From assembly GCA_022925895.1 (NCBI GenBank), contig JAKSYS010000195.1, forward strand, positions 1 to 64,000: a stretch of 64,000 bases of DNA, in the 5' to 3' direction. How positions within the stretch are numbered: the stretch's first letter is position 1; every line of letters begins with the position of its first letter. The notes under the pieces are model-generated. The model worked only from the letters and a program-made list of their open reading frames with translations, was not told the DNA's origin and did not search any database. Below, piece by piece: positions 45,541 to 56,222 of the stretch. A program made the translations under genes and the position numbers. Source of the DNA: Fragilaria crotonensis. Lineage: Eukaryota; Bacillariophyta; Fragilariophyceae; Fragilariales; Fragilariaceae.

Positions 45541-45802
45541 TATGTATGCCATTCAGTCTACCAGAGTAGAGAGATGGGGAAGAACAACGAATCACTCTTG
45601 TGGTGTAAGGCGTCTCAGGCGTCAACATACGACAAAAGGGAACAGGTAACTTCGTACATTGTCTTTGGTGTCAAGTGTCAACAGATATGCGAAGGCGAAC
45701 AATCAGAGAGAGAGAGAGTGAAGTCGTGTTCACTATTTCGATTTTCCATAAATTTGCGAGTTGTTCAAAGATAACATAAAAGCATCCACATTGAGACAGG
45801 GA

Positions 45803-47383
45803 ATGAGCACGAGAACAGAACTTCAAAGTGCTGAACGGATTACTAATCTGGAGGGGGTGTATGCGTTGTTATTGTCAATGAACAAGACTTCATCAGATTC
45901 TTTCAAGTCCATAAATGAGAGGCTGTCGTGTATAGACGACAGACTTTCAAAATTTAGTGAGTGATGCAATAGCTAGAGATCCATTTATGGGCCCTGCCTC
46001 TGCAGCAGCAGTAATCACGGACGACGAAGACAGTGGCGATCCGTACCGTTACCAGCACCTTGCGTCGTCTATCCCTTACCCCAAATCATTGTCTCCATCT
46101 TCTACAACGGAGTTTAAGGAATGTCTCCAGTCCTTCTTGCTACAACGCCTTTGGGGTATCCGACAGCCCACCACTCCGGTCCTGGCTAGATATTCAATGT
46201 GTCACGCCGCATTGAAACAGATATTCAATTTGGAACCAGATGATCGGACCTTGGAGAAGCTACAAGATTTATATCGCAAGGAATGGGACATTGAAAAGCA
46301 ACATGAATCCTACAAGGCACTGTTCCTGAACGAAGGCGAGGAAAGGGAGTGGGTATTTTCGGGATTGCGATTGCTTCAAAACTACGTCGAATTAGAAGAT
46401 CCGCGCCAAATTGCAAGTCCAAATCCGGTCAAACGAGTCGTCGTCAAGATCGTGACGCGAGTCGTGCTGCTTCCGGGTGGGACAATACACTTCTCGTCCG
46501 CGGTATTGTGGATCACCTAGACAACGTTTAGAACCCCTGCGATTACAAAACAGGAGAAGCTCCGCAGTTCAAATACTCGCAAAGGGTCAACCAACAAATC
46601 ACCAAGGAAATGTTCTTTCAGCTAAAAGCATACGCTCTCTTGCTGCGCGAATCCAATTCTGAATGGATGAAGGTGGATCTCAGGACCTTGCGATTGTTTT
46701 ACCTCTCGTCACAACATGATAATGCCAGCGACAACGTTGGTTGTACTGCTACCAAAGGGCGTGCACAATATTTTGACTACGACTTGGGAGCGACAGCCAA
46801 AGAGCGCCATGCAATTCTGTATGACATTTACAAAACGGTGGCCGACACGTGGACGCAGATTCGGGCTTTCGTGGAGACGCAAGATCCATTGCAGTTTCGT
46901 GGATGCAATCGATCCTTTTGTTGGTGTCACTAGTGTCGACCGCATGTTCTGCCAGGACTTGTGTGGGAACCATAGGAAGGTGCACTCCTCTACCTATGAA
47001 CACCACTGAATATATGCAGTTCGGGGCGCGTCGCTGTGCTTCTGTCTGGATCTACGCTTTCCACAAACATTACAGCGACGATCAGGTTTGCAGGGTTGTG
47101 CTATACAAGTATAACTGTGAATGTGGGCATTGCTATGAATGCTAATCGTGTCATCGAGTGACATTTCGTACAATGTATGAGCCGACTGTCAAGCAGTTCA
47201 GGTGTATCAGGAGTACAAGCGTCATTCGCAACAGACAACCGGAATGCTCAAACAATTGCACCTGCTGTTGTGCGCTTTTCCACAGCAGGAGTCACTTTTG
47301 CCGATTTGATCGCGGACAACATGCATAGAATTCGTCAACGCAGAACCGATGCGGCGTCCGAGCGGACGAAAGATTTGAGCTAA
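45803..47383 (+). pseudogene. Unrecognised plus-strand family, best preserved copy
   Basis: Reads as four segments in changing frames: 45803-45964 (MSTRTELQSAERITNLEGVY, then KTSSDSFKSINERLSCIDDR, a likely coiled coil), 45957-46400 (AITDDEDSGD-like acidic stretch, then TTEFKECLQSFLLQRLWGIR, CHAALKQIFNLEPDDRTLEK, GLRLLQNYVE), 46400-46530 (SGWDNTLLVRGIVDHLDNV), 46610-46930 (QLKAYALLLRESNSEWMKV, LGATAKERHAILYDIYKTVA), and the C-terminus 47177-47383 (GVTFADLIADNMHRIRQRRT, DAASERTKDLS and stop). Frame changes could be indels or introns; a GTGAGT at 45957 and a CTGCAG at about 46000-46005 could bound a 49-nt intron, not proven. I do not recognise the protein. Decayed relatives lie at 17230, 26900, 37980, 41840, 50792 and 60950, always convergent with an ankyrin gene or at the edge of such a unit. 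Confidence 0.5.
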
Positions 47384-47975
47384 ATACGCCAAAAGGTCGA
47401 CGACTTTCGAAAATCGTTCCGCTAAAGCATAGGAATCATAAAGAAGTCATAAAATAAACAATATTGAGAGTTCGATTAAAACTGCATAGCATAAAAAGCA
47501 CATGTATATGGATCTGAAATAGAGCCTAGCTCATGAACAAAGTCCAGTCTGTGACTCGTAGTCCACCAGTCCATTGATGCCAGGTTTCCAGAGGTCCACG
47601 GGTAAGTGAATGCAAACACACAGTGCGAGTCAAAGGTCTATCCATGAATGACAATGGGAAATCATGTTGCCCAAGGTCTGGTTTCGGCATTTTTATGTAT
47701 CTAGAATCGCAAGCCCCGCTTAGAAACACAGTATGTCTGCGGCAGGCAGGTATCCCAGTTCTTTATTCATGAATTTTCGTTGTATTCTTCAAAAGAAACT
47801 CATGGCAATCCTTGTGACATCTCGTTGATGCTTTGGATAGTACGTGAAATGGGCGTGCAACCAGGATGAAGAAATCCAGCCATCGCTCACTAACAATCCG
47901 GGAAAACCGGCACCAGACACGAGTCGAGTTTCCCCCTTGGCCACCATCGAAGGGCTACTTTTGGCAATTCATCTG
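47384..47975. other. Shared convergent 3' spacer
   Basis: The spacer between the plus-strand family and the ankyrin stop holds the recurrent motif TGTATCTAGAATCGCAAGC (about 47696) followed by a CTGCGGCAGG stretch. The same motif is at about 39087 and 51546. AATAAAC-like words are present near 47452. It probably contains the 3' ends of both transcripts. Confidence 0.4.
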
Positions 47976-49568
47976 TCAACAGACCAATAAACGACGTCGC
48001 TTTCTCGTTCTGATTTTCAATTCTTCATCTTGTCGAAGCACCTTTACTTCCCACTCGCGACGCTGACAAACTTTGGAATGTTCCTCAAGACAGCTCGCAA
48101 TTTCTAACAATTCACATTTGCGAGCAATGTCCAAAGCTGTCGACCCTGCCTTATTCCGAACACTCACATCCACCCTGTCGTCATCCAAAAGCTCACAAAC
48201 TAAATCCAGCCGGCCCCTGAGGCAAGCCCACATAAGGACTGTGTTGCCATGAGCACCCTGTACATTCACATCCGATTCGTCATGCTTCAACAACTCGAGA
48301 ACAATTTCCCATCGATCCTCTACACTGACCATGTAAAAGGCTGTGCGACCTTTCTTGTCTCGGAGATTCACATCGATCCCCTTGTGTTTCAACAATTCGC
48401 AAACAACAGGTAAAGCACGCTTCATATCACTCCACCAGTGTTCCAAGGAGCACGCAAGGATGAGTGGTGTGCAGCCTTGGTTGTCTTGGGCATTCACATC
48501 CACCTCCTTGCGTTTCAGCAACTCACAAACCATGTCCAAATTTTTTTGGTAGCTTGCAATGGCGAGTGGTGTGCGGCCCCGGTTGTCGTGGGCATTCGTA
48601 TCAATCTTCTTGTGTTTCAACAGCGCGCGAGCAATTCCCAAGTGGCCATTTTCACTTGCTCTGATGAGTGGTGTGCAGCCAAACTTATCTTGGGCATTCA
48701 CATCCACCTCATGATGCTGCAACAATGCGCAAACGATCAGCAGGCGTCCTTTGTCGCATGCAATGTTAAGTGGTGTGCGGCCATCCACATCTCTGATATT
48801 CATTATCACCTTTTCTGACTTGTGCTCCAACAACGCGCAAACAATTGCCGAATGTCCCTTGCCGCTTGCAATGCCGAGTGGTGTGTCGGCATTCTTGTCT
48901 AGGGCATTCACATTCACCTCCTTGTGCCTCAACAACTCGCGAACAATGTCCGAATCTCCGTTTTGGCATGCAATGATGAGTGGTGTACGACCTTCATGAT
49001 CTTGGACATTCACTTCCACCTCCGTGCGTTTTAACAACTCACAAGCAATCCTCGAATGGCCAAGCTCGACTGCAATAAAGAGTGCTGTTCTGCCTTTGGG
49101 ACATCGGGAATTGACATTCACCTCTCTGCGTTTCAACAACTCGCAAACAATCCCCAGATGACCGTACATGTATGCAATGATGAGTGCTGTGTGACCATTT
49201 GCATCTCCGATATTCAAATCCACCTCCTTGTGCGTTAACAACTCGCATACAATTGGCAGATGGCAATACAAGCATGCCATCATGAGTGCTGTGAAACCGT
49301 GTACACTGCTGCGGTCGTTCACCATCTCGATCACCTTCTTGTGTTGTAACAACTCGCGAACCAGTTCCAAATCGCCACGTCCGCTTGCAATGTAAAGACA
49401 TGTCCAACTAGTACGGGCACGTGGATCCCAGTTCTTCACATCAGCCCCCTTTAGAATTTGCTCATGTTTACAATGATCAGAGAATGTACATCTGGGTGCG
49501 CAATTGAGCAAATTGATCTCGTTCCAAAATGTTGTTTCCTGTTCTGAGGAGGAATGCAAAGACGACAT
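47976..49568 (-). CDS. Ankyrin-repeat protein, 13 repeats, intact
   Basis: A 530-residue protein starting MSSLHSSSEQETTFWNEINL. The N-terminal 60 residues are shared by the family, then TSWTCLYIASGRGDLELVRE and about 13 repeats of 34 residues. It includes the variant repeat with HKSEKVIMNIRDVDGRTPL and one extended repeat (LEHWWSDMKRALPVV), both in the same order as in the gene at 51867-53456. Compared with the 659-residue member it lacks about four central repeats. The C-terminus is basic (KIRTRKRRRLLVC). There is no signal peptide or membrane span, so a soluble cytosolic or nuclear protein-binding role is likely (family knowledge). It faces the best preserved plus-strand family copy across a 0.6-kb spacer. 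Confidence 0.85.
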   Translation of the reverse strand: MSSLHSSSEQETTFWNEINLLNCAPRCTFSDHCKHEQILKGADVKNWDPRARTSWTCLYIASGRGDLELVRELLQHKKVIEMVNDRSSVHGFTALMMACLYCHLPIVCELLTHKEVDLNIGDANGHTALIIAYMYGHLGIVCELLKRREVNVNSRCPKGRTALFIAVELGHSRIACELLKRTEVEVNVQDHEGRTPLIIACQNGDSDIVRELLRHKEVNVNALDKNADTPLGIASGKGHSAIVCALLEHKSEKVIMNIRDVDGRTPLNIACDKGRLLIVCALLQHHEVDVNAQDKFGCTPLIRASENGHLGIARALLKHKKIDTNAHDNRGRTPLAIASYQKNLDMVCELLKRKEVDVNAQDNQGCTPLILACSLEHWWSDMKRALPVVCELLKHKGIDVNLRDKKGRTAFYMVSVEDRWEIVLELLKHDESDVNVQGAHGNTVLMWACLRGRLDLVCELLDDDRVDVSVRNKAGSTALDIARKCELLEIASCLEEHSKVCQRREWEVKVLRQDEELKIRTRKRRRLLVC

Positions 49569-50791
49569 TGTTCTTTAAGCCCTTTAGTTGCCAGAGGAGG
49601 TCAAATACTCAATGATATGCTACTAGCAAGGGAGGGGTGTGGTGAAAAAAGAGACTGTGCTACTGCTCCAAACGTGTAGTATCTTGTGTATTTTCCCGAA
49701 ATCCATATCTACTACTACTACCGTAGTAGCTACCGGTAGTAGTACATAACGAATCTGAAGGATCCGGTGAAACGTCATTATTTTCGAGTTTTCGACAACA
49801 AAACAAACGAAAGCTCGAAAATTACGACGTTTCCAAAAGGGGAATTTCATTGTAAGTGCTGAGAGGACTCTTAAAATAGTCAGACTTTTCTTCAAGATCT
49901 TTCCCCGTGGTACGTATCATAATACGAAGTATTAGTACGAGTCTACGAGTGTAGCATTATGCTGGTATGTCCGTATTTTAAAATCATGTAACCTCACGGA
50001 GATATGCTACATACCGGTAGAAGCTTAGATTTGACGATTTGACACCGTAATTTGAAAAAGATGTCCTCATTTTATGAATCGATAAAGCATATTTTATTGT
50101 ATTCATTACACATGTGACTTCGGCTTGGCTTTGCTTGGCTGCTCCCCATGATCCCATGATCTACAAATCTACAGACCATAGAGCATGAGATCCCTCTCTC
50201 TCCGAATGCATTTGTTTTTCTCTCCTTCTTGAGTGGATCGTTCATAGTGAATCCAACTTGCAACCGAGATTCATCGTTCCTCTTGTCTTCCAAAAAATTG
50301 CTCAAACTCCATGTGGTTTCGAGCATAACAGAGCCGATATCCAGGGATCTTCACAACAATGTCATTCTCTTCCAACATGTGTCGGCTCAAAGTCTTGAAT
50401 ACTCCATCAAGCACGCCTCCACACCAGGTGTTTCAAAGACCCTCATTTTAGAGTCAAGCAGTCTCCTTTTTTCAAGTACGCTCTCGGCAGTAATCTACCG
50501 GTACTTCAAGGAAACATCGGCGATTGGGGGGAAAAAAGTACTCCTTCATCATCCTCGTAACTAGTCGAAATGACGGTTCGAGTCGCCGACGTCCGAGTCT
50601 TCCTCTTGATATAGCGATTAAGAAGATTTTGTGCTTGTTGCTGCCTCCATAAAGGATATGACTTTCGGCAGGACAGAGATGCGATGAGGCCTTTGCAAGT
50701 TCTGGTTCTTCCGCGTCTGGAATCATTCGCGTGGTCCTCCTCAAAATCTTGGCGTTGCTCGTGATCCGCCTCCCATTACGAGCGGACGGAG
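49569..50791. other. Intergenic region, no supportable gene
   Basis: The 5' flank of the ankyrin gene, with TACTACTAC/GTAGTAG runs near 49705-49750. Short frames at 50072-50326 and 50472-50744 (minus) and 50229-50564 (plus) overlap each other, lack recognisable domains and are not repeated elsewhere in the window. They may be eroded host or transposon sequence. Confidence 0.35.
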
Positions 50792-51470
50792 TTGGGCCTG
50801 GCGATTATTTCACCGGTCACGTCACGTGATCATGACAACGACAACAATGTTTGTACTGCTACCGAAGGGCCTGCAACGTACTTGGACTACGGCTTGGGGG
50901 CGACGTCCAAAGAACGCAATGCAATTCTGTATGACACTTACAAAACAGTGACCGAATTGTGGGCGCCGAGTCGGGTTTTTGTGGAGATGCATTTCATGGA
51001 TGCGATCGATCCTTGTGTTGGTGTCACCAGTGTCGACCGCGATTACTGCCAGGAAGTGTGTGGGATCCATACTATCATGGTATGGGTTACTCCTCTACCC
51101 ATGAATACCACTGAATTTATGCTGTTCAGTACAACACTGAATGATGGTATTGCCGTCATTGCTACTCCTGTCATCGAGTGGCATTACGTACAATGAACGA
51201 GCCGACTGTCCAGCAGCGCAGGCGCGTCGGGAGCACAAGCGCCATTTGCAAAAGACAACCAGAAATGCTCCGACAGTTGTACATACTGTTGAACGCCTTT
51301 CCACAGCAGAAGTCACATTGGAAGATTGGGTCACGGAGCGCATGCATACAATTTACCAATGCAGTACAGATGTGGCGCCCAAGGGGACGAACGATTTGAG
51401 ATATTGCCGCCAAATGTCGATGACTGCCAAAAAGCATTACGATAGTGTGAGCCAAGTATATAAATCCTTA
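50792..51470 (+). pseudogene. Remnant of the unrecognised plus-strand gene family
   Basis: Matches the later half of the family: CACGTGATCATGACAACGAC then CTGCTACCGAAGGGCC (50862), LGATSKERNAILYDTYKTVT (50899-50960), the segment near 51000-51070 (GATCCTTGTGTTGGTGTCACC), and the C-terminal part AEVTLEDWVTERMHTIYQC (51307-51362), then KGTNDL. The first half (coiled coil and central domain) is absent. It precedes the shared spacer with TGTATCTAGAATCGCAAGC at 51546. Confidence 0.55.
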
Positions 51471-51866
51471 ACTCGGAATAGAATACGATCAACAATATTC
51501 AGAGTCCATTGAGACGATGTTTCACACTAATGAAAGTTAATGTTTATGTATCTAGAATCGCAAGCTCCGCCTACAGACCCAGTCTGCCTGCGGCAGGTAT
51601 CCCAGTGCTTTATTCATGAATGTTGTTGTGTTTTTCCAAAGAAACTGATGGCAATGCTTGCCACATCTCGTTGATGCTTTGGATAGTACGTGAAGGGGGC
51701 ATGCCATCAGGATGAAGAAATCAAGCCATCGCTCAATACCAATTCGGGAAAAGCGGCACCAGCCAGACACGAGTCAAACGCCCATACACGAATGACCATG
51801 GGACATCACACATCAGTTTTCTCCTCAGGCAGCAGGCAAGGGCTACTTCGGCAATTCATCTTGTCA

Positions 51867-53456
51867 TCAGTCTGATAGACGACGCCGCTTTCTTTCTCTG
51901 TTGTTCAACTCCTCAGGTTGGCGAAGCACCTTCGCTTTCCACTCGCAACGCCGACAAACTTTGTAATAATCCTCGAGACGGCGTACAATTTCAAACAATT
52001 CGCATTTGCGTGCAACGTCCAAAGCTGTCGATCCTGCTTTATTCCGAACACTCACATCCACCCTGGCGTCATCCAATAGCTCACAAACCACATCCAAGCG
52101 GCCCCGAAGGGTAGCCCAGATTAGGGCTGTGTTGCCATGAGCACCTTGTACATTCACATCCAATTCGCCATGCTCCAACAACTCGAGAACGATTTCCCTT
52201 CGATCATCTACACTCGCCAAGTAAAAGGCTGTACGACCCTTTTTGTCTCGGCGATTCACATCGATCCCCTCTTTTTTCAACAACTCCCTAGCAATAAGTA
52301 AAGCACGCTTCATATCACTCCACCAGTGTTCCATGGAGCATGCAAGGATGAGTGGTGTGAGGCCTTGGTTATCTTGGGCATTCACATCTACCTCGTTGCG
52401 TTTCAGCAACTCGCAAACGATGTCCAAATGTTTTTTGTAGCTTGCAATGGCGAGTGGTGTTCGGCCACGATTGTCGTGGGCGTTCGCATCCAACTTCTTG
52501 TGTTTCAACAGCTCGCGAACAATACCCAGATGGACATTTTCACTTGCACTGAGGATTGGTGTACGGCCGTACTTATCTTGGGCATTCACATCCACCTCAC
52601 GATGCTGCAACAATGCGTTGACGATTCTCACGAGTCCTTCGGCGCATGCCATCATGAGTGGCGTGCGGCCATCCACATCTCTGATATTCACCATCACCTT
52701 TTCCGACTTGTGGTGCAACAACACGCGAACGATTCCCGCATGTCCACCCCTGCATGCAATTTGGAGTGGTGTGTCGGCATACTTGTCTTGGGCATTTACA
52801 TTCACCTCCTTGCGCCTCAACAACTCGCGAACAATATCCAAACTTCCATTTTTGCATGCAATGATGAGTGGTGTACGACCGTCATAGTCTTGGACATTCA
52901 CTTCCACCTCCACGTGATTTAACCACTCAGAAACAATCCCCGCATGGCCAAACGTGCTTGCAATGGTGAGTCCTGTTTCACCGCTTGCATCTCTGATCTT
53001 CACATCCAACTCTTTGCGTTTCAATAACTCGCGAACTATCCCCACATGGCCAGAGATGATTGCACCAGTGAGTGCTGTCATATTGTTTGCACCTCTGATA
53101 TTCAAATTAACCTCCTTGTGCTTCAACAACTCGCAAACGATTGGGAGATGGCCAAACAAGCATGCCATCATGAGTGCTGTAATGCCGTGTACACAGCTGC
53201 GGCCATTCACCGCCTTGATCACCTCCTTGTGTTGTAACAACTCGCGAACCATTTCCAAATCGCCGAGTCCGCTTGCAATATAAAGACACGTCCAACTAGT
53301 ACGTTCACATGGATCCCAGTTCTTCACGTCAGCCTCCCGTCGAATTTGAAGGTGTTCAAGACGATCCCAGTATGGATAGCCGGGTGGATGTACGAGCGAC
53401 TTGATCTTGTTCCAGAACCTTGTTTTCTGTCCCGAGGAGGAATCCGAAGACGACAT
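51867..53456 (-). CDS. Ankyrin-repeat protein, 13 repeats, intact
   Basis: A 529-residue protein starting MSSSDSSSGQKTRFWNKIKS. The layout matches the 530-residue neighbour: unique N-terminus, TSWTCLYIASGLGDLEMVRE, about 13 repeats with one HKSEKVMVNIRDVDGRTPL unit and one extended unit (MEHWWSDMKRALLIA), and the basic tail NNRERKRRRLSD. The second to fourth repeats differ from the 530-residue member and instead resemble repeats of the split gene (GNVEIV/GHVGIVRELLKRKEL type), pointing to exchange of repeat modules between paralogues. It is intact, with no intron needed. Its 5' flank reaches the block B sequence at about 53515. The function is unknown beyond a probable protein-binding scaffold. 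Confidence 0.85.
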   Translation of the reverse strand: MSSSDSSSGQKTRFWNKIKSLVHPPGYPYWDRLEHLQIRREADVKNWDPCERTSWTCLYIASGLGDLEMVRELLQHKEVIKAVNGRSCVHGITALMMACLFGHLPIVCELLKHKEVNLNIRGANNMTALTGAIISGHVGIVRELLKRKELDVKIRDASGETGLTIASTFGHAGIVSEWLNHVEVEVNVQDYDGRTPLIIACKNGSLDIVRELLRRKEVNVNAQDKYADTPLQIACRGGHAGIVRVLLHHKSEKVMVNIRDVDGRTPLMMACAEGLVRIVNALLQHREVDVNAQDKYGRTPILSASENVHLGIVRELLKHKKLDANAHDNRGRTPLAIASYKKHLDIVCELLKRNEVDVNAQDNQGLTPLILACSMEHWWSDMKRALLIARELLKKEGIDVNRRDKKGRTAFYLASVDDRREIVLELLEHGELDVNVQGAHGNTALIWATLRGRLDVVCELLDDARVDVSVRNKAGSTALDVARKCELFEIVRRLEDYYKVCRRCEWKAKVLRQPEELNNRERKRRRLSD

Positions 53457-53618
53457 TGCTCTATTGGTCCTTTAGTTGCCAGAGTAGGTCAACCGGTAGC
53501 ACTCAATGATATGATAGCCTAGTAGGAGGGGTTGTGGTGACTGGTGACTATCAAGAACGTGTGTCTTATGCGCTTATGCGCCTCTTAGATTGTGTGAAAG
53601 TTTCTACTACTGTACCTG

Positions 53619-54214
53619 GGACATGCGGCATTCCTTCTTAAACTTTGTCAGCAGTCAATTCGGGAGTTATTGGATGCATAGAACGGCTATTACAACGTTA
53701 TTAAATAACGTCTTGAAGGTAATCTTGCGTACCCAGAATCCAATCGAGCTCGCCAGTCACACCCCAACAACTTTCTGAGAGACAACAATCTTCAACACGC
53801 TTCCAGCGAAGAGGACGATTTGCAAAACATCTTCGGACGAAGAAGACATGCGAAGAAGGTTTTGCAGTGACACACGCAAAAACATTCTACGTTGGTTCAG
53901 TGTGCAACATATACCAGACCTGACTTGTATGTGAACACCTTCTTCGACGACTTAAGTAGAAAACGACATCCAACGAAGAAGGTTTCTTCACACGAAGAAG
54001 ATTTGGAAGCAGGCTTCTTCGGGCGAAGATGGTCCTTTCAACATTCTTCGTTCATAAGAAGGTTTCGGAAACGCGCAAGCCAAGCTCACGAGCGCGAGTC
54101 TGACATTTTCGGTATGCTCAAAAATATTTTGCCGTTATCCATCATTGGTTTTAAAAACAGTCAACGGCAAAAGACGGTTATTCTTTCCGTATTGAGAAGA
54201 ATTTCCGCATGTCC
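53619..54214. mobile_element. Non-autonomous inverted-repeat element, CTG target duplication (second family member)
   Basis: A 596-bp insertion with ends GGACATGCGGCATTCCTTCT and, reverse-complemented from the right, GGACATGCGGAAATTCTTCT. CTG flanks both sides (53616-53618 and 54215-54217). Block A has the uninterrupted site (24205-24207), so the insertion is proven by comparison. The interior is rich in CGAAGAAGGTTT/TTCTTCG words that can pair as hairpins (53795-54065). There is no convincing ORF. The ends are shared with the element at 25046-25587. Confidence 0.85.
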
Positions 54215-54334
54215 CTGGTATATGGTGTATGTCATAGTACCGGTATAAAGCTACCTCTACTAGCTACCATGCATGCTTGTAGAGAGCATAAAGACTACCG
54301 GTAGAAACCTGCGCTTTTACTGAATACTCCAGTA

Positions 54335-54607
54335 CTAGTACTTGATTCGGCGAGTTCCAAAGATGAATCGCCCATCGGCTATGGTACGACGACCGTAGGA
54401 CTCGTTCATATCTCTGATGTCCTTCTCGTTCAAACTGATAAGGTCTTCAAAGGTTCCGAATCCTTCTTGCTGGATCCGCTCACGCATTGCCGCGTTCGTA
54501 AATCCAATCCACTGCAATGCAGTGTCCATCAGGTTCTCAAGTGCTGGTACCTCCTCAGGAGGCACATCGACGTTGACGTCGTCAGCTGCAGGTCCGATGA
54601 TATCCAT
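54335..54607 (-). pseudogene. Short gag-like retroelement ORF, block B copy
   Basis: Block B counterpart of 24332-24607, one codon shorter (FEDLISLNEKD instead of FEDLLISLNEKD) with a few replacements (GFTNAAM, YGRRTIADGR). The open frame extends to 54691 but the Met at 54607 is the likelier start. It remains open after duplication; this could be chance over such a short length. No other retroelement domains are nearby. Confidence 0.5.
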
Positions 54608-55245
54608 GGTTCGTTGATAGTCTGTGGACACAACGTTGAAATTAGTAAGCTGCAATAGCGACCACAAGGGCCATCGACACTTCTGTCGCATGTCTCAGGC
54701 GTGACGAATACGCTCTACCTCGGAGTGAGTGATCAGCTCTCTCTTATTGCCTCATAGCCAAACTGACATACATCAGTTCAACCTTTCATGTGTACGTCGG
54801 TGATTGTTCGTCTACGATCCCATCAGAACATCACACATGCACTCTTCTCATTTCGTCACCAATGCACCATTCATAGGCTACTATTGGGTCTGATAAACCA
54901 TGTAAAGTAAGCGGGTAGCAACGTTCCCTTATCATTGTAGACTAACTTCGAGATTAAACGATAAAGCGTTCTCGATAAAAGAGTGAGCTAAACATTGCAA
55001 TGAATTGCAATGTCTTGCCATTAGGGACTCAGTCATACCACGACCTGGGACATCCGGAATTCTTTCTTATTCGGTTGTAGGGTTACACAGATATATAGTA
55101 CGTAAATAATATGTGAAATTTTATTATAATATGAAACTGCTGTATATGTTCATGTTTATGTCGGAAGAGTATTGGCTAGCGTGCGAGCCAGCATGGCATC
55201 GTGGCGAACTTATTTACGAGAAGAAATCTTCTCGTGAACTTATTT

Positions 55246-56222
55246 CTGGGAATCACATGCCAAGGCCATGAAACGATCTATTCATCGTCGCATCCATCTT
55301 TCGAAACTCGTACATGATTGTCTTCCAACGAATAGTATGAGAAACCGCATGGATTCCGGTAAACGAACGTGCCCATTATGCTCGTGTGACAGTGAAACAA
55401 GGGATCATATTATTCGATGCCAGGCGGCGGCTCGGTCACATTGGCGCACTGCATTGCAGACACGATTACAATCCTTTCACGATCAAGCACAGACAAGCCC
55501 TCTCCTTCGACACCTCCTTCAAGAGGCATTGCAACAATGGTTTCAGACGGACGACGATATAGTAGTATCGCCGATATTCTATCCCGTGGAGCTTCGGGAA
55601 ATTATTCGTCAGCAGAACGATATTGGGTGGCGTCAAATATTTAATGGGAGATTTAGTAAAGAATGGAGTATTGCGCAGGACGCATATTATCGACGAGTGT
55701 TACCTAAACCCGGTGGTACACTGGCTCGGCGATCTGGAGCTCGTTGGCAGCGTCAACTTATTTTGGCTGTATGGGACTGGTGGTTCGAACTCTGGAAATC
55801 TCGCAACGAGGATGTTCACGGAGCAGATCAGCGCACGCAGGCCGAAGCTCAGCGTCGAGAAGTGACTCGCAGACTAGGGGAAATATATGATCAACGGTCA
55901 CAATTGGAGCCTCAGGTTCAGCAATTGTTGCTACCCACCCTTCAGGATCATATTCAACGACCCACTTGGGTTAATCACAACTGGCTCGCAGTTAACGCCA
56001 ACATTTTCCGAGAGAGCATGCGCCGAGCTAGATCAAGAGCAATCCAAGGGGTCAGGTCAATTCGCACATACTTCACTCCCGTGTGACTGGAGTGTCTTTT
56101 TCTTTTTTGAGACACACTTTTTATTGGACGGTACCCTCGCAGAGTATTGTTCAATCGTGTGAGTCGAGTCTTCTAGTCAGCGAGGATAGCGGCAGCACGT
56201 TAAATGATTTTAGGTTTTTTTT
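55246..56222 (+). mobile_element. 5'-truncated LINE with 17-bp target duplication
   Basis: A 977-bp insertion flanked by TTCTCGTGAACTTATTT at 55229-55245 and 56223-56239. It starts abruptly inside coding sequence and ends in a run of T. 5' truncation plus a variable-length target duplication is the signature of target-primed reverse transcription. Because the host sequence is itself repetitive, the duplication length has some ambiguity. Confidence 0.8.
55268..56086 (+). pseudogene. LINE reverse transcriptase C-terminal fragment
   Basis: A 272-residue frame that is open through the 5' junction (WESHAKAMKRS), so the Met at 55268 is not a real start. It contains the zinc-binding motif CPLCSCDSETRDHIIRC typical of the zf-RVT region after non-LTR reverse transcriptases. 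Downstream are WSIAQDAYYRRV, a Trp-rich WDWWFELWKSRNEDVHG segment and a helical, Arg/Gln-rich tail ending SIRTYFTPV. The polymerase domain itself is missing. No frameshift is visible, in contrast to most other elements here, which agrees with a recent insertion. Confidence 0.75.

Noticed and set aside
50072-50744. Small overlapping ORFs on both strands between ankyrin units
   Set aside because: They are short, overlap each other, and show no similarity within the window and no domain.
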